Part shown: positions 15,598-25,888 of the stretch, one piece after another
Position numbering within the stretch: the first letter of the stretch is position 1
Layout: the number at the start of each line of letters is the position of its first letter
Assembly (NCBI GenBank): GCA_017510335.1
Contig: JAFWNM010000028.1
Coordinates: 124,001-188,000, forward strand
DNA from: Paracoccaceae bacterium
Lineage (GTDB): Bacteria; Pseudomonadota; Alphaproteobacteria; Rhodobacterales; Rhodobacteraceae
Length of the DNA: 64,000 bases
Direction of reading: 5' to 3'
Position numbers and translations under genes: made by a program
The notes under the pieces: generated by a model
Told to the model about the DNA's origin: nothing
The model's input: the letters and a program-made list of their open reading frames with translations, nothing else
Databases searched by the model: none

Positions 15598-18141
15598 ATG
15601 CCCAAATACCTGACCCTGACAGATTATGCGCAGATCACGGGATCGGCGCCCATCAAGCGCCAGTCCCACGGGTGGCGTGCAAAATGCCTGCAACGGCTGG
15701 TGCGGCTGGACATGCCGGTGCCGCAGACGGTCGCGCTGTCCTTTGCGGTGGTGCGCGAAATTGCGACGGGGGCGCAGATGAACCTGCGCCACCTGCTGGG
15801 GCATTTCCCGAAGGGGCAGCTTCTGTCCGTGCGCCCGTCATCCGAGCATCCCGAATGGGGCGGGCCAGCCGCCATTTTGAATATTGGCATGAATGACGAG
15901 ATGCATGCCCATATCAGCGCCTCGCATGGCGAGGCTGTGGCGACCGCGATTTACCTGCGTTTCGTCCAATCCTATGCGGCGCATGTGGCCCATCTGGACC
16001 CTGACATGTTCGATGCGGTGGAACCGTCCTTGCCCGCGCTGCATGCGGCCTTGCGCGACTATGAATCCGAGATGGAGGAACCTTTCCCCCAATCGCCCGC
16101 GCAACAACTGGCAGATGTGCTGCGGTCCATGGCGCGCGCGTGGGAAGGCACGTCTGCGCGGTTGTTGCGCCAGGCCAAGGGCGCGTCTGTCGATGCCGGT
16201 CTGGGGCTGGTGGTGCAGGCCATGGCGGGCGGGGTCGGTATTGGCAAAAGCGGGGCAGGGCTGATCCGGTTTATCGATACCGATACTGGCCTGCCGCAGG
16301 TGATGGGGCGGTTCAAGTCGGACGGGCAGCATGGCGCAGATGCCCTGCGAAACGGGGCGAATGTGCTGTATCTGACCCGCGATGCGCGCGGCCCATCGCT
16401 GGAGGAATACTGCCCAGAGGCCTTTGCGCAATTGCTGGAACACGGGCGCAACGCCCGCAAGCGCCTGCGCGAGGAAATGGAGATCGAGTTCACGCTGGAT
16501 GATGGCAAGCTGTGGGTGCTGGATGCGATAACGGTGCAGCGGTCATCGCGGGCGGCGGTGCGGGTGGTGGTTGATCTGGCCAATGACGGGATTATCCCGC
16601 GCGATGAAGCGTTGATGCGCATTGCCCCCAAGGCGCTGAGTGAATTGTTGCACCGCCAGGTCGATTCGCGCAGTCGCCCCGACGTGTTCGCGCGCGGTAT
16701 TGCGGCCAGCCCCGGCGCGGCCATCGGGCGGGTGGTGTTCAGTTCCGGTGCCGCGCAGGCAAGTGCAGCGCGCGACGAGGCGTGCATTCTGGTGCGGCGC
16801 GAAACCACGCCCGAGGATATTCGCGGCATGCATGCGGCCAGTGCAGTGTTGACAGAACGCGGCGGCATGACCAGCCATGCCGCAGTTATCGGGCGGGGGT
16901 TGGGGGTGCCTTGCGTAGTGGGGGTGTCGCGTATCCAGATTGACGCGCGGCGCAAGACGCTGACGGCAGGGGGGCGCACCTTGACCGAAGGGGATATTCT
17001 GACAGTGGACGGAACCAGCGGCCAGATTTATCTGGGCGAGGTGCCGCTTCTGGAACCCGCGCTGGATGACAGGTTCCAGACGCTTTTGTCATGGGCCGAT
17101 GCGCGGCGCGATATTGGCATCCGCGCCAATGCCGATACCCCCGCAGATGCGCGCATCGCGCGCGATTTCATGGCGCAGGGCATCGGGCTGTGCCGCACGG
17201 AACATATGTTCTTCGAGGATGACCGCCTGACCCTGATGCGCGAGATGATCTTTGCGGACACGCCAGAAGACCGATCAGACGCGCTGGAACGCTTGTTGCC
17301 CATGCAGCGCGCTGATTTTATTGACCTGTTCGAAATCATGCAGGGTCAGCCGGTCTGCATCCGGCTGTTTGACCTGCCTTTGCATGAATTCCTGCCGCAT
17401 TCCAAGGAAGGGTTGCGGTTTCTGGCCGATGCGCTTGGCAAACCGCTGTCTGAGATAACCCGCCGCGCCGAGGCATTGTCGGAATTCAACCCCATGTTGG
17501 GCATGCGCGGCGTGCGGCTGGGCATAACGATTCCCGAGATTTATGAGATGCAGGTGCGCGCCATATTCGAGGCCACGATCGAGATCAGCCGCCGCAACGC
17601 ACATATTGTGCCCGAAATCATGATTCCGCTGGTGTCCGCCATGCGCGAGGTTGAACTGGTGAAAACCCGCATCGATGCAGCGGCAGCCGCTGTCCGGTCC
17701 CGTTCGGGGGGGAAGTTCGACTACAAGCTTGGGGTGATGGTGGAAACGCCGCGTGCTGCACTGCGCGCCGGTGACATTGCGCTGCATGCCGGTTTTCTGT
17801 CCTTCGGGACCAACGACCTGACGCAAATGACCTATGGCCTGTCGCGCGATGATGCGGGGCGGTTCATGTCGGATTATGTGCAGCAGGGCGTTTTCCCCGA
17901 AGACCCGTTTCATACACTGGATCTTGATGGTGTGGGCGAATTATTGCGCCTTGGTGCTGAACGGGGGCGCGCGGCGCGTGATGACCTGACGCTGTCCATT
18001 TGCGGGGAACATGGCGGGAACCCGGAATCGATTCGTTTTTGCCGGGATCTTGGGTTTGACTATGTGTCCTGTTCCCCCTTCAGGGTGCCGGTTGCCCGCC
18101 TTGCGGCGGCGCAGCTGGTCATCGAAGAAGACCTGTCCTGA
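15598..18141 (+). CDS. Pyruvate phosphate dikinase-like PEP-utilising enzyme with divergent nucleotide domain
   Basis: 847 residues, PPDK-sized. The swivelling phosphohistidine domain (TERGGMTSHAAVIGRGLGVP, about 420-440) and the C-terminal PEP/pyruvate barrel (GLCRTEHMFF, FNPMLGMRGVRLG, GVMVETPRAAL, SFGTNDLTQM, SICGEHGG with the catalytic Cys) are intact. The N-terminal ATP-grasp part is not: SVRSGA..MPGMMDT reads SVRPSSEHPEWGGPAA, and the ATP-contacting LQTRxGKR segment reads LDAITVQRS. It may use the PEP-phosphohistidine half-reaction with a different partner, or be a specialised dikinase. The ATG at 15598 is chosen as the first codon of the conserved start PKYLTLTDY. Confidence 0.8.
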   Translation: MPKYLTLTDYAQITGSAPIKRQSHGWRAKCLQRLVRLDMPVPQTVALSFAVVREIATGAQMNLRHLLGHFPKGQLLSVRPSSEHPEWGGPAAILNIGMNDEMHAHISASHGEAVATAIYLRFVQSYAAHVAHLDPDMFDAVEPSLPALHAALRDYESEMEEPFPQSPAQQLADVLRSMARAWEGTSARLLRQAKGASVDAGLGLVVQAMAGGVGIGKSGAGLIRFIDTDTGLPQVMGRFKSDGQHGADALRNGANVLYLTRDARGPSLEEYCPEAFAQLLEHGRNARKRLREEMEIEFTLDDGKLWVLDAITVQRSSRAAVRVVVDLANDGIIPRDEALMRIAPKALSELLHRQVDSRSRPDVFARGIAASPGAAIGRVVFSSGAAQASAARDEACILVRRETTPEDIRGMHAASAVLTERGGMTSHAAVIGRGLGVPCVVGVSRIQIDARRKTLTAGGRTLTEGDILTVDGTSGQIYLGEVPLLEPALDDRFQTLLSWADARRDIGIRANADTPADARIARDFMAQGIGLCRTEHMFFEDDRLTLMREMIFADTPEDRSDALERLLPMQRADFIDLFEIMQGQPVCIRLFDLPLHEFLPHSKEGLRFLADALGKPLSEITRRAEALSEFNPMLGMRGVRLGITIPEIYEMQVRAIFEATIEISRRNAHIVPEIMIPLVSAMREVELVKTRIDAAAAAVRSRSGGKFDYKLGVMVETPRAALRAGDIALHAGFLSFGTNDLTQMTYGLSRDDAGRFMSDYVQQGVFPEDPFHTLDLDGVGELLRLGAERGRAARDDLTLSICGEHGGNPESIRFCRDLGFDYVSCSPFRVPVARLAAAQLVIEEDLS

Positions 18142-18239
18142 CCATTAAAATAAGGGTATTTTTGACCCGTTAGGCCAGTTTATGCCGCCCGGCGCCGGGG
18201 TGCCGGCGGTTTGGGTGGATTTTTAGGCATTATTGGAAT

Positions 18240-19346
18240 ATGGCCGATCACGAAAATGTAATATTGCTTCAGACAGGTGTGGTGCGCCAAGGACGGCGCG
18301 GTTTTCATATGGTTACAGGTTTACAATCGACAAAAGCGCGTCAATCCGGTTTTCTCATGGCCGGACTGCAACGCGCGGTGTGCCTTCCCGAACAAGGCAG
18401 GCGGGTCGCGGCGGTGTGCATGATATGGGGAATGTCCCTTCTTGTGGCGCTGCCCAGCATGGGGTCGCGTGTTGAAGATGGCACATTGACCAATGACATG
18501 CGCGCAAGGCTTGTCATGGCGGCGCTGCAAGGAAGCAATCCTGCCATTCGCAATAACGTGGTTCTGGGGGCCGATACGCATCGGCTGGCCAGTATCGCAC
18601 CTGTTGGCCAGACGATTGACAGTTTCGGTGTGGTTGGGCACCCCCAACAGGGGCGCGATGTGAATCTGGCGGCGCTGACATCGCTGTTTGAGCAGATGCG
18701 CAGCATTCCCGCCTTTGACGACGACACCCCCGCTGCCCCCGCCATTCCGGTGATGGAAGAAGTCGCGCCTGCAGAGGATGCGGAATTTGACATACATCTG
18801 TCGACAAGTGGCGCGGTTGCGGCACCTGTGGCACTGGCCAGTCCTTTTGCCCCGTTTGAGTCCTTGCGCCCCGTTGCACGCCCTGCTGCGCTGGAACGCC
18901 GTGTGGTGCAATATTCGGTGTCCTGGTTGCGCGGGCAACAGATCGGCGCACTGGATGAGCAGATGCAATGTCTGGCAACCGCAATCTATCATGAAGCGCG
19001 CGGCGAGTCCCTGAAGGGCCAGTTCGCGGTGGCAGAGGTTATTCTGAACCGTGTGCAGTCGCGGCATTTTCCGGGCAGCATTTGCGCTGTTGTCTATCAG
19101 GGCGTCAAGGCCGGTCGCATCGGGGGGTGCCAGTTCAGCTTTGCCTGTGACGCCCAGCCCGACACCATGCCCAACCGCCGCGCTGCGGATATTGCAAACC
19201 GCATCGCCTATGTCATGGCAAGCGGGGCGCATCGGGGCTTGACGGGTGGTGCGCAGTATTTCCACACGACGGCTGTGAATCCGACATGGTCCAACCGTTT
19301 CACGCAAACGACACAAATTGGTGCGCATCTTTTCTACCGGGGCTGA
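18240..19346 (+). CDS. SleB-type cell wall hydrolase
   Basis: Up to 368 residues. The C-terminal hydrolase_2 (SleB) domain (about 240-368) has LATAIYHEARGES with the family's catalytic Glu, AEVILNRVQSRHFPGSICAVVYQG and QFSFACD. A membrane segment (AAVCMIWGMSLLVALP) precedes a low-complexity Ala/Pro/Glu linker. It should cut peptidoglycan from the periplasmic side. The start is uncertain: ATGs at 18240, 18309 and 18357 all keep the membrane segment, and none has a clear ribosome-binding site. Confidence 0.82.
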   Translation: MADHENVILLQTGVVRQGRRGFHMVTGLQSTKARQSGFLMAGLQRAVCLPEQGRRVAAVCMIWGMSLLVALPSMGSRVEDGTLTNDMRARLVMAALQGSNPAIRNNVVLGADTHRLASIAPVGQTIDSFGVVGHPQQGRDVNLAALTSLFEQMRSIPAFDDDTPAAPAIPVMEEVAPAEDAEFDIHLSTSGAVAAPVALASPFAPFESLRPVARPAALERRVVQYSVSWLRGQQIGALDEQMQCLATAIYHEARGESLKGQFAVAEVILNRVQSRHFPGSICAVVYQGVKAGRIGGCQFSFACDAQPDTMPNRRAADIANRIAYVMASGAHRGLTGGAQYFHTTAVNPTWSNRFTQTTQIGAHLFYRG

Positions 19347-19458
19347 GCCGGCAAAAGGGCAGGGGCCATGTCGCGTATGCGCAGCCTGACGGCGCGAATA
19401 CGCGTTGAACCCTGCGCCATAGTCGGTATGACAGGCACAGGTGAGGAAGGATACCCCC

Positions 19459-20379
19459 ATGAGTTCTGACATAAGACTGGCATTTGCCCATCCCGAAGCC
19501 CGCGCAGAAGCGTCCGCCCCCGCTGACCCGCGCGACCGCATCAGCCTGCGCGATCACATCGTCGAGGTGGAGATCGGTGCGTTTCAGGCAGAACGCGGCC
19601 AACGCCAGCGCGTGCGCTTCAATATCGTGGTTGAAGTGCGCCCCAACCCCGAACCGCTGGAAGATGATGTTGACCGCATCCTGTCCTATGACCGCATTAC
19701 CGAAGCGATTGCCGCCGAACTGGCAGCGGAACGGCTGAACCTGCTGGAAACACTGGCCGAACGTATTGCGGAGCGTATCTTGCTGGAACCGCAGGCCATG
19801 CGCGCTTTTGTCCGTGTTGAAAAGCTGGATCGCGGGCCGGGCGCGTTGGGGGTGGAAATCGTGCGCAACCGTGCGTCCCAACCGCTGCGCGCCCTGGATG
19901 CGGCAGGGCAGGAAGAATCGGTGCATCCGTTGGTGGTGTTTCTGGACAATGACATGATTGCCGCCCCCGATCTGGGCGCGCGTCTGGACGGGTTGCAGGC
20001 CGGGGGCGCGCCAGTGATCCTGTGTGTGGGCATGCCACCCCAAACCCCGCCGTCCGTGGCACCGCGTGCCGTTCAACGCCGCATTGATCTTCTGGCGCTG
20101 GAACAGAACGCATGGCGGCTGGCGGCGTTGGACCGGCGCTGCGTGGTTGTGGCCAGCCGCACGGAAATTGACTGGGCCATGAAACAGGGCCTGATGATTG
20201 TCTGGGCACCGTCCAAGCTGATCCTGGATTCGACTGACAGCCCGGATTGCAGCCCGCGCGATGGTGTGGCGCTGGCGCTTTGGCTGGCTGAACATGTGGC
20301 TGCCGACCGCTTGCTGGCGCCCGAAGGCTTGCCCATCCCCCCCGGCAGTCATGTTCAGCAAGGGCGCTTGCCCGCCTGA
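19459..20379 (+). CDS. folB: Dihydroneopterin aldolase with an extra C-terminal domain
   Basis: 306 residues; FolB alone is about 120. Residues about 25-145 are the FolB fold (SLRDHIVEVEIGAFQAERGQ, DRILSYDRITEAI, NLLETLAERIAERIL, VRVEKLD). The following 150 residues (HPLVVFLDNDMIAAP to the end) are a domain I do not recognise. The enzyme converts dihydroneopterin to 6-hydroxymethyl-dihydropterin for folate synthesis. GAGGAAGGATACCCCC precedes the ATG. folP and glmM follow in the same direction. Confidence 0.85.
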   Translation: MSSDIRLAFAHPEARAEASAPADPRDRISLRDHIVEVEIGAFQAERGQRQRVRFNIVVEVRPNPEPLEDDVDRILSYDRITEAIAAELAAERLNLLETLAERIAERILLEPQAMRAFVRVEKLDRGPGALGVEIVRNRASQPLRALDAAGQEESVHPLVVFLDNDMIAAPDLGARLDGLQAGGAPVILCVGMPPQTPPSVAPRAVQRRIDLLALEQNAWRLAALDRRCVVVASRTEIDWAMKQGLMIVWAPSKLILDSTDSPDCSPRDGVALALWLAEHVAADRLLAPEGLPIPPGSHVQQGRLPA

Positions 20380-20430
20380 CATGTCGCGCGCCATCTTGTG
20401 TTAACGCATCGAAACGGGCACATAGCTGGG

Positions 20431-21453
20431 ATGAAAAGCTATATTTCCCCCGTTTTGCGCCCTGCCGCGCAGTCCGTTGATGGCATGCCCGCCTTGCGCG
20501 GGCAACCGGCGCTGAATATTGCAGGAATTGACGTTCTGACCCGCGACAGCGTATCGCGCAGCACCCGCGCGTTCGACCCTGTGGCCGATCATGGTCTGAC
20601 GCTTGCGCCCGCGCCGTTATGCGGTCTGGTGCTGGACAGGCCGCGCATCATGGGAATTGTGAATGTCACGCCTGACAGTTTTTCCGATGGGGGCCGTTTC
20701 AGCACGATCGGGGCCGCGCTGGAACAGGCGCGCAAGCTGATCGCGCAAGGGGCTGATATTCTGGATATCGGCGGCGAATCTACCCGGCCGGGCGCGCAGG
20801 ACGTTCCGGTGCCTGATGAAATTGCGCGCACGGCGCCCCTGATCCGCGCCTTGCGCGAAGACGGGGTAACGCAGCCCATCTCGATTGACACGCGCAAAGC
20901 GGCTGTGGCCAGCGCGGCGCTGGAAGCGGGCGCGAGTATTGTGAATGATGTTTCAGCGCTGACATGGGACCGTGATCTGGCGCAAGTGGTCGCGCAGGCG
21001 CAGGTTCCCATCTGTCTGATGCATGCGCAAGGCACCCCGCAAACCATGCAAAATAACCCGAAATATGCCGATGTGCGCATGGATGTGTTTGATTGGCTGA
21101 TGCAGGCCATCGCGCGCGCAACAGATGCGGGCATCGCGCATGAGCGTATAATCATTGACCCCGGCATAGGGTTTGGCAAGACGACTGAGCATAATCTTGC
21201 CTTGGTGCGTGATCTGGCGCTGCTGCACATGACAGGCTGTGCTATTTTGCTGGGGGCTTCGCGCAAACGGTTCATCGGGCAAATCAGCGGGGTTTCTGAT
21301 GCGATTGACCGCGTTGCAGGGTCGCTTGCGGTGGCAATGGCCGGGGCCAGCGCAGGCGCGCAAATCCTGCGCGTGCATGATGTTGAACAGACACGGCAGG
21401 CCCTGTCCTTGTGGCAGGCCCTGAACATGACGGATGGCAAGGAACAGGTATGA
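20431..21453 (+). CDS. folP: Dihydropteroate synthase
   Basis: 340 residues. Core motifs are [62 protein letters not shown] and [12 protein letters not shown], which bind pterin pyrophosphate and p-aminobenzoate. About 75 extra N-terminal residues without motifs precede the core, so a later start is possible. It catalyses the step after FolB; no folK is between them. The 3' end overlaps glmM by 4 nt (ATGA). Confidence 0.95.
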   Translation: MKSYISPVLRPAAQSVDGMPALRGQPALNIAGIDVLTRDSVSRSTRAFDPVADHGLTLAPAPLCGLVLDRPRIMGIVNVTPDSFSDGGRFSTIGAALEQARKLIAQGADILDIGGESTRPGAQDVPVPDEIARTAPLIRALREDGVTQPISIDTRKAAVASAALEAGASIVNDVSALTWDRDLAQVVAQAQVPICLMHAQGTPQTMQNNPKYADVRMDVFDWLMQAIARATDAGIAHERIIIDPGIGFGKTTEHNLALVRDLALLHMTGCAILLGASRKRFIGQISGVSDAIDRVAGSLAVAMAGASAGAQILRVHDVEQTRQALSLWQALNMTDGKEQV

Positions 21454-22793
21454 GTGAGAAATTGTTTGGCACGGACGGCGTGCGCGGCACTGCAAACAGC
21501 TATCCGATGACAGCGGAAATGGCCCTGAAACTGGGTGCTGCCGCCGGGCGCCATTTTCGGCGTGACGGATCGAACGGGCACCGCGTTGTCATCGGCAAGG
21601 ATACACGCTTGTCAGGTTATATGATCGAAAACGCGCTGACAGCGGGGCTGACATCGACAGGGATGAATGTCTTGTTGCTGGGACCAGTGCCCACGCCTGC
21701 AGTAGGGTTTCTGACGCGGTCCATGCGGGCGGATCTGGGGATCATGATTTCCGCCAGCCACAACGCCCACCAGGACAATGGCATCAAGTTTTTCGGACCG
21801 GACGGATTCAAACTGTCGGATGCGGATGAAGCGGAAATCGAACGCATTGTGGGCGGGGCGATCACGCCCGCGCAGCCCGCAAATATCGGGCGGGCCAAAC
21901 GTATTGACGATGCGGGCGGGCGCTATGTCGAATACGCCAAGACCACCTTGCCGCGCGGCACACAGCTTGCAGGAATGAAAGTGGTGTTGGATTGCGCCCA
22001 TGGCGCGGCCTACAAGGTTGCCCCGCAGGTGCTGTGGGAACTGGGGGCAGATGTGATCAAGGTGGGGGTGGACCCTAACGGCACCAATATCAACCTTGAT
22101 TGCGGGTCGACCCATCCGCGCCATTGTGCTGCCAAGGTGCTGGAAACAGGGGCCGATCTGGGGATTACACTGGATGGCGATGCAGACCGTGTGATCATCA
22201 TTGATGAACGTGGCCAAATTGCCGATGGCGACCAGATCATGGCGCTTTTTGCCCATCGCTGGGCGCAGGCAGAGCGTCTGCAGGGCGGGGCTCTGGTGGC
22301 AACGGTCATGTCCAATCTGGGGCTGGAGCGGTTCTTGCAGGGCCATGGCTTACGGCTGGAACGCACTGCGGTGGGTGACCGGCATGTGGTGGAACGCATG
22401 CGCCAGGGCGGCTGGAACCTGGGCGGCGAGCAGTCTGGCCATATTGTGATGACCGATTATGCCACCACAGGCGACGGGTTGATTGCCGCGCTGCATTTTC
22501 TGGCCGCAATGACGGAAACACAAAAACCCGCATCCTTGTTGACGCGCAGTTTCGAGCCGGTGCCGCAAATGCTGCGCAACCTGCGCACGGCGCCGGGGGT
22601 GGATATTCTGGCGTCCGAGCAGGTGAAAGCCGCGATCGATGCCGCAAAAGCCCGGCTGGCGGGATGCGGGCGGTTGTTGATCCGCAAATCCGGCACCGAG
22701 CCGTTGGTTCGCGTCATGGCGGAATGCGAGGATGAAGCGCTGCTGGCTGATGTGGTCAACGGGATCATCGCGGAAATGGAAAACGTGGCCTAG
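21450..22793 (+). CDS. glmM: Phosphoglucosamine mutase
   Basis: 447 residues. The phosphoserine loop is [20 protein letters not shown] (Ser near residue 100), the Mg loop is LDGDADRVI, and the sugar loop is [19 protein letters not shown] closes domain 4. It converts glucosamine-6-P to glucosamine-1-P for UDP-GlcNAc, peptidoglycan and LPS. The ATG overlaps the folP stop, so translation is coupled, an arrangement widespread in bacteria. Confidence 0.97.
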   Translation: MSEKLFGTDGVRGTANSYPMTAEMALKLGAAAGRHFRRDGSNGHRVVIGKDTRLSGYMIENALTAGLTSTGMNVLLLGPVPTPAVGFLTRSMRADLGIMISASHNAHQDNGIKFFGPDGFKLSDADEAEIERIVGGAITPAQPANIGRAKRIDDAGGRYVEYAKTTLPRGTQLAGMKVVLDCAHGAAYKVAPQVLWELGADVIKVGVDPNGTNINLDCGSTHPRHCAAKVLETGADLGITLDGDADRVIIIDERGQIADGDQIMALFAHRWAQAERLQGGALVATVMSNLGLERFLQGHGLRLERTAVGDRHVVERMRQGGWNLGGEQSGHIVMTDYATTGDGLIAALHFLAAMTETQKPASLLTRSFEPVPQMLRNLRTAPGVDILASEQVKAAIDAAKARLAGCGRLLIRKSGTEPLVRVMAECEDEALLADVVNGIIAEMENVA

Positions 22794-22813
22794 CATGTTT
22801 TCGGGGGCGGGCC

Positions 22814-22869
22814 TTGGGGGGCTGCAAGCCCCCCAAACCCCCTGCCACAAGGGGGGCACGCCCCCCTTG
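22814..22869 (+). repeat. Tandem G-tract hairpins downstream of glmM
   Basis: Two strong hairpins lie side by side. TTGGGGGGCT / AGCCCCCCAA with loop GCA spans 22814-22836. CAAGGGGGG / CCCCCCTTG with loop CACG spans 22848-22869. Neither is followed by a T-run, so they may block convergent transcription without being classic terminators. They lie between the convergent glmM and polA genes. Confidence 0.65.
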
Positions 22870-22881
22870 TGAAACCCCGGT

Positions 22882-22904
22882 GGATATTTCGACCAGAATG
22901 AAAG
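22882..22904 (+). repeat. Short dispersed repeat GGATATTTCGACCAGAATGA
   Basis: Second copy of the motif seen at 9513-9534, with TTTG replaced by TCGA in the middle. As in the first copy it follows a G-rich stretch and is followed by AAGCAA. Confidence 0.5.
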
Positions 22905-22940
22905 CAAGGGGCGCAGGCTATGCGATGCGTGGCCTTGATT

Positions 22941-23045
22941 AGAGCATGCTGCTCAAAAGCGGGAACCGGTTTTGAGCTTCCCGAACACGCAAAATCAATA
23001 AGTTGGAGTATGTCGCCTGAATGCGAATGAACGCGACATACCCTA
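22941..23045 (-). repeat. About 106-bp palindromic intergenic element, copy A
   Basis: Inverted relative to the copy at 32219-32324. It shares the AAAACCGGTTCCCGCTTTTG core (read on the minus strand), CGTGTTCGGGAAGC and a GTATGTCGCGTTCATTCGC end. Its last bases overlap the polA stop codon. The AACCGGTT-containing core resembles the abundant intergenic repeats of rhizobia, by memory. Confidence 0.65.
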
Positions 23046-25853
23046 ATGCGCTTGCGCCCAGTTATCCCCGACACCGGCATCTACAACAAGGGGAACGTCA
23101 AGCTTGACGATGGGTTCTGCCGCCGCTTCCATGACAGCGCGAACGCGCGCGATGGTGTTGTCAACACTGGCTTCGGGCACTTCAAACACCAGTTCGTCAT
23201 GCACTTGCAGCAGCATTCGTGCCGGCAGGTCGCCAAGCGCTGCGGGCAGGCGGATCATGGCGCGGCGGATGATGTCGGCGGCGGTGCCCTGAATGGGCGC
23301 GTTGATGGCCGCACGTTTGGCGAAGCCCGCGCCTGGCCCTTTGGCATTGATTTCGGGCGTGTGGATGCGCCGCCCGAACAGGGTTTCCACGCGCCCGTGT
23401 TTTTTGGCGAATTCGACTGTGTCATCCATATAGGCGCGGATGCCGGGAAAGCGTTCGAAATAGGTGTCGATAAAGGCCTGCGCCTGCGCGCGTGGAATGC
23501 GCAGATTGCGGGCCAGACCGAAGCCCGAAATGCCATAGATGACGCCGAAATTGATGGCCTTGGCCTGACGGCGCACATCAGGGGTCATCTGGTCCAGTGG
23601 CACGCCGAACATTTCTGATGCGGTCATGGCGTGGATGTCATGACCGTCGCGAAAGGCGGCTTTCAGGCTGTCGATGCCAGCGATATGGGCAAGGATGCGC
23701 AATTCGATCTGGCTGTAATCCAGTGCGACCAGTTTATTGCCCTGATCTGCCACGAACGCAGTGCGGATGCGCCGCCCGTCTTCCGAGCGGATGGGGATGT
23801 TTTGCAGGTTCGGGTCGGTTGATGACAGCCGCCCCGTCACCGCCCCGGTGATAACATAAGAGGTGTGTACGCGGCCTGTATCCGGGTGGATGTGGTCTTG
23901 TAGCGCGTCCGTGTAGGTGGATTTCAATTTCGCCAGTTGCCGCCAGTCCAGCACCCTGGCGGGCAGGTCATGCCCCTCAGCGGCCAGGTCTTCGAGCACA
24001 TCGGCGCCGGTGGCATAGGCGCCGGTCTTGCCTTTCTTGCCGCCTTGTAGCGACATTTTGTCAAACAGGATTTCGCCCAGTTGTTTGGGCGAGCCGACAT
24101 TGAAGCTTTCGCCGGCAAGTTCATGGATTTCCGATTCGAGCGCGGCCATTTTCTGGGCAAATGCGTTGGACATGCGCGACAGCACATCGCGGTCCACCTT
24201 GATGCCATGGCGTTCCATCTGTGCCAGAACCGGCACCAGCGGGCGGTCAAGGGTTTCATAGACGCGCGTGACTTGTGCGGCGTGCAGGCGGGGTTTGAAC
24301 ATCTGCCACAGGCGCAGGGTTATGTCCGCATCCTCAGCTGCGTAGCGTGTGGCGTCGTCAATGCCGACCATGTCGAAGGTGATGGCAGATTTGCCCGCCC
24401 CCAGAAGTGATTTGATGGCGATGGGCTGGTGGTTCAGGTAGCGGTCCGACAGGGTATCCATGCCATGCCCGTGCAACCCGCCATGCAGCGCGTAGGACAG
24501 CAGCATGGTGTCATCAATCGGGGCGACGGTGACGCCAAGATTTGCGAAGATCTTGGCGTCATATTTCATGTTCTGGCCGATTTTCAGAATGGCCGTATCT
24601 TCCAGAACGGGTTTCAGGGCATTCAGGGCATGGTCCAGCGGGATTTGTCCGTCCAAAAGCGCACTGGCACCGAACAGGTCATCCCCGCCCGCGCAATGCG
24701 CCAGCGGAATATAGGCGGCGTGTCCTGCATCCACACATAGCGAAATGCCCACCAGTTTCGCGCGCATTTCGTCCAGCGATGTGGTTTCGGTGTCCACAGC
24801 GACATAGCCACGTTCGCGGATGCGGTCGATCCATGTGTTCAGGGTATCCAGATCGCGGATGCAGTCATATTGCGCTGCGCTGAGGTCGGGTGTATCGGCC
24901 TGTGGCTTAGCCGTTTCGGGGGCGGGGTCTGGCGGGGCCGGGGGTTCGGTGCCGAACTTATCGGCCACGCGGCGCGTCAGCGTGCGAAATTCCATCTGGT
25001 TGAGGAAATCCACCAGCGCGGTCGGGTCGGGGTCGCGGACCTCCAGGTCGGTCAGCGAAAAATCCAGCGGGGTGTTTTCGTCCAGAAGGACCAGTTTGCG
25101 CGACATGCGGATCTGGTCGGCGTGATCCATGAGGGTCTGGCGGCGTTTGGGTTGCTTGATTTCTTCCGCGCGTGCAAGAAGGCTGTCGAGATCCCCGTAT
25201 TCGTTGATCAACAGCGCGGCGGTTTTCACCCCGATGCCGGGTGCGCCGGGAATATTGTCCACCGAATCCCCTGCCAGGGCCTGCACATCCACCACGCGGT
25301 CGGGGGCGACGCCGAATTTTTCAATCACTTCATCGACGCCGATGCGTTTGTTTTTCATTGCGTCCAGCATTTCGACGCCATTGCCGACCAGTTGCATCAG
25401 GTCCTTGTCGGATGAAATGATCGTCACGCGCCCGCCTGCTTCGCGGGCCTGGCGGGCCAGTGTGGCGATGATGTCATCGGCCTCATAATCCTGCACTTCG
25501 ATGCAGGACAGGTTGAAGGCGCGCGTGGCGTCGCGCGTCAGCGGGAATTGCGGGCGCAGGTCTTCGGGCAGTTCCGGGCGGTTGGCCTTATACAGGTCAT
25601 AGATGTCATTGCGGAAGGTTTTGGAGGAATGGTCGAAGATGACAGCCGCATGCGTGGGCGCGTCGGAACTGCTGCCATTCTCGCCCAGATAGCGCCACAG
25701 CATGTTGCAAAACCCCGCAACAGCCCCCACGGGCAACCCATCGGATTTGCGCGTCAGCGGTGGCAAGGCATGGTAGGCGCGAAAAATATAGGCCGACCCG
25801 TCGATCAGGTGCAAATGGCAGCCCTTGCCGAAGCCCGTTTCGCTGTCGCTCAT
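23043..25853 (-). CDS. polA: DNA polymerase I
   Basis: 936 residues with all three domains. The 5' nuclease (1-290) includes LIDGSAYIFRAYHALPPL and ALAGDSVDNIPGAPGIG. The 3'-5' exonuclease (about 330-520) begins YVAVDTETTSLDE with the metal Asp/Glu. The polymerase (about 550-936) has RLSSTDPNLQNIPIRSEDG, ALDYSQIELRILAH and LQVHDELVFEVPE. It functions in Okazaki-fragment maturation and excision repair. GGAGGGCCAGCC precedes the ATG at 25853; the frame is open upstream but without motifs. Confidence 0.97.
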   Translation of the reverse strand: MSDSETGFGKGCHLHLIDGSAYIFRAYHALPPLTRKSDGLPVGAVAGFCNMLWRYLGENGSSSDAPTHAAVIFDHSSKTFRNDIYDLYKANRPELPEDLRPQFPLTRDATRAFNLSCIEVQDYEADDIIATLARQAREAGGRVTIISSDKDLMQLVGNGVEMLDAMKNKRIGVDEVIEKFGVAPDRVVDVQALAGDSVDNIPGAPGIGVKTAALLINEYGDLDSLLARAEEIKQPKRRQTLMDHADQIRMSRKLVLLDENTPLDFSLTDLEVRDPDPTALVDFLNQMEFRTLTRRVADKFGTEPPAPPDPAPETAKPQADTPDLSAAQYDCIRDLDTLNTWIDRIRERGYVAVDTETTSLDEMRAKLVGISLCVDAGHAAYIPLAHCAGGDDLFGASALLDGQIPLDHALNALKPVLEDTAILKIGQNMKYDAKIFANLGVTVAPIDDTMLLSYALHGGLHGHGMDTLSDRYLNHQPIAIKSLLGAGKSAITFDMVGIDDATRYAAEDADITLRLWQMFKPRLHAAQVTRVYETLDRPLVPVLAQMERHGIKVDRDVLSRMSNAFAQKMAALESEIHELAGESFNVGSPKQLGEILFDKMSLQGGKKGKTGAYATGADVLEDLAAEGHDLPARVLDWRQLAKLKSTYTDALQDHIHPDTGRVHTSYVITGAVTGRLSSTDPNLQNIPIRSEDGRRIRTAFVADQGNKLVALDYSQIELRILAHIAGIDSLKAAFRDGHDIHAMTASEMFGVPLDQMTPDVRRQAKAINFGVIYGISGFGLARNLRIPRAQAQAFIDTYFERFPGIRAYMDDTVEFAKKHGRVETLFGRRIHTPEINAKGPGAGFAKRAAINAPIQGTAADIIRRAMIRLPAALGDLPARMLLQVHDELVFEVPEASVDNTIARVRAVMEAAAEPIVKLDVPLVVDAGVGDNWAQAH

Positions 25854-25888
25854 GGCTGGCCCTCCGTTTCGTGGTCTTGCCTGCGTGG

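Noticed and set aside
18183-18225. GC-rich imperfect hairpin after the PPDK-like gene as a terminator
   Set aside because: The stem has a bulge and no T-run follows directly; too weak to annotate.
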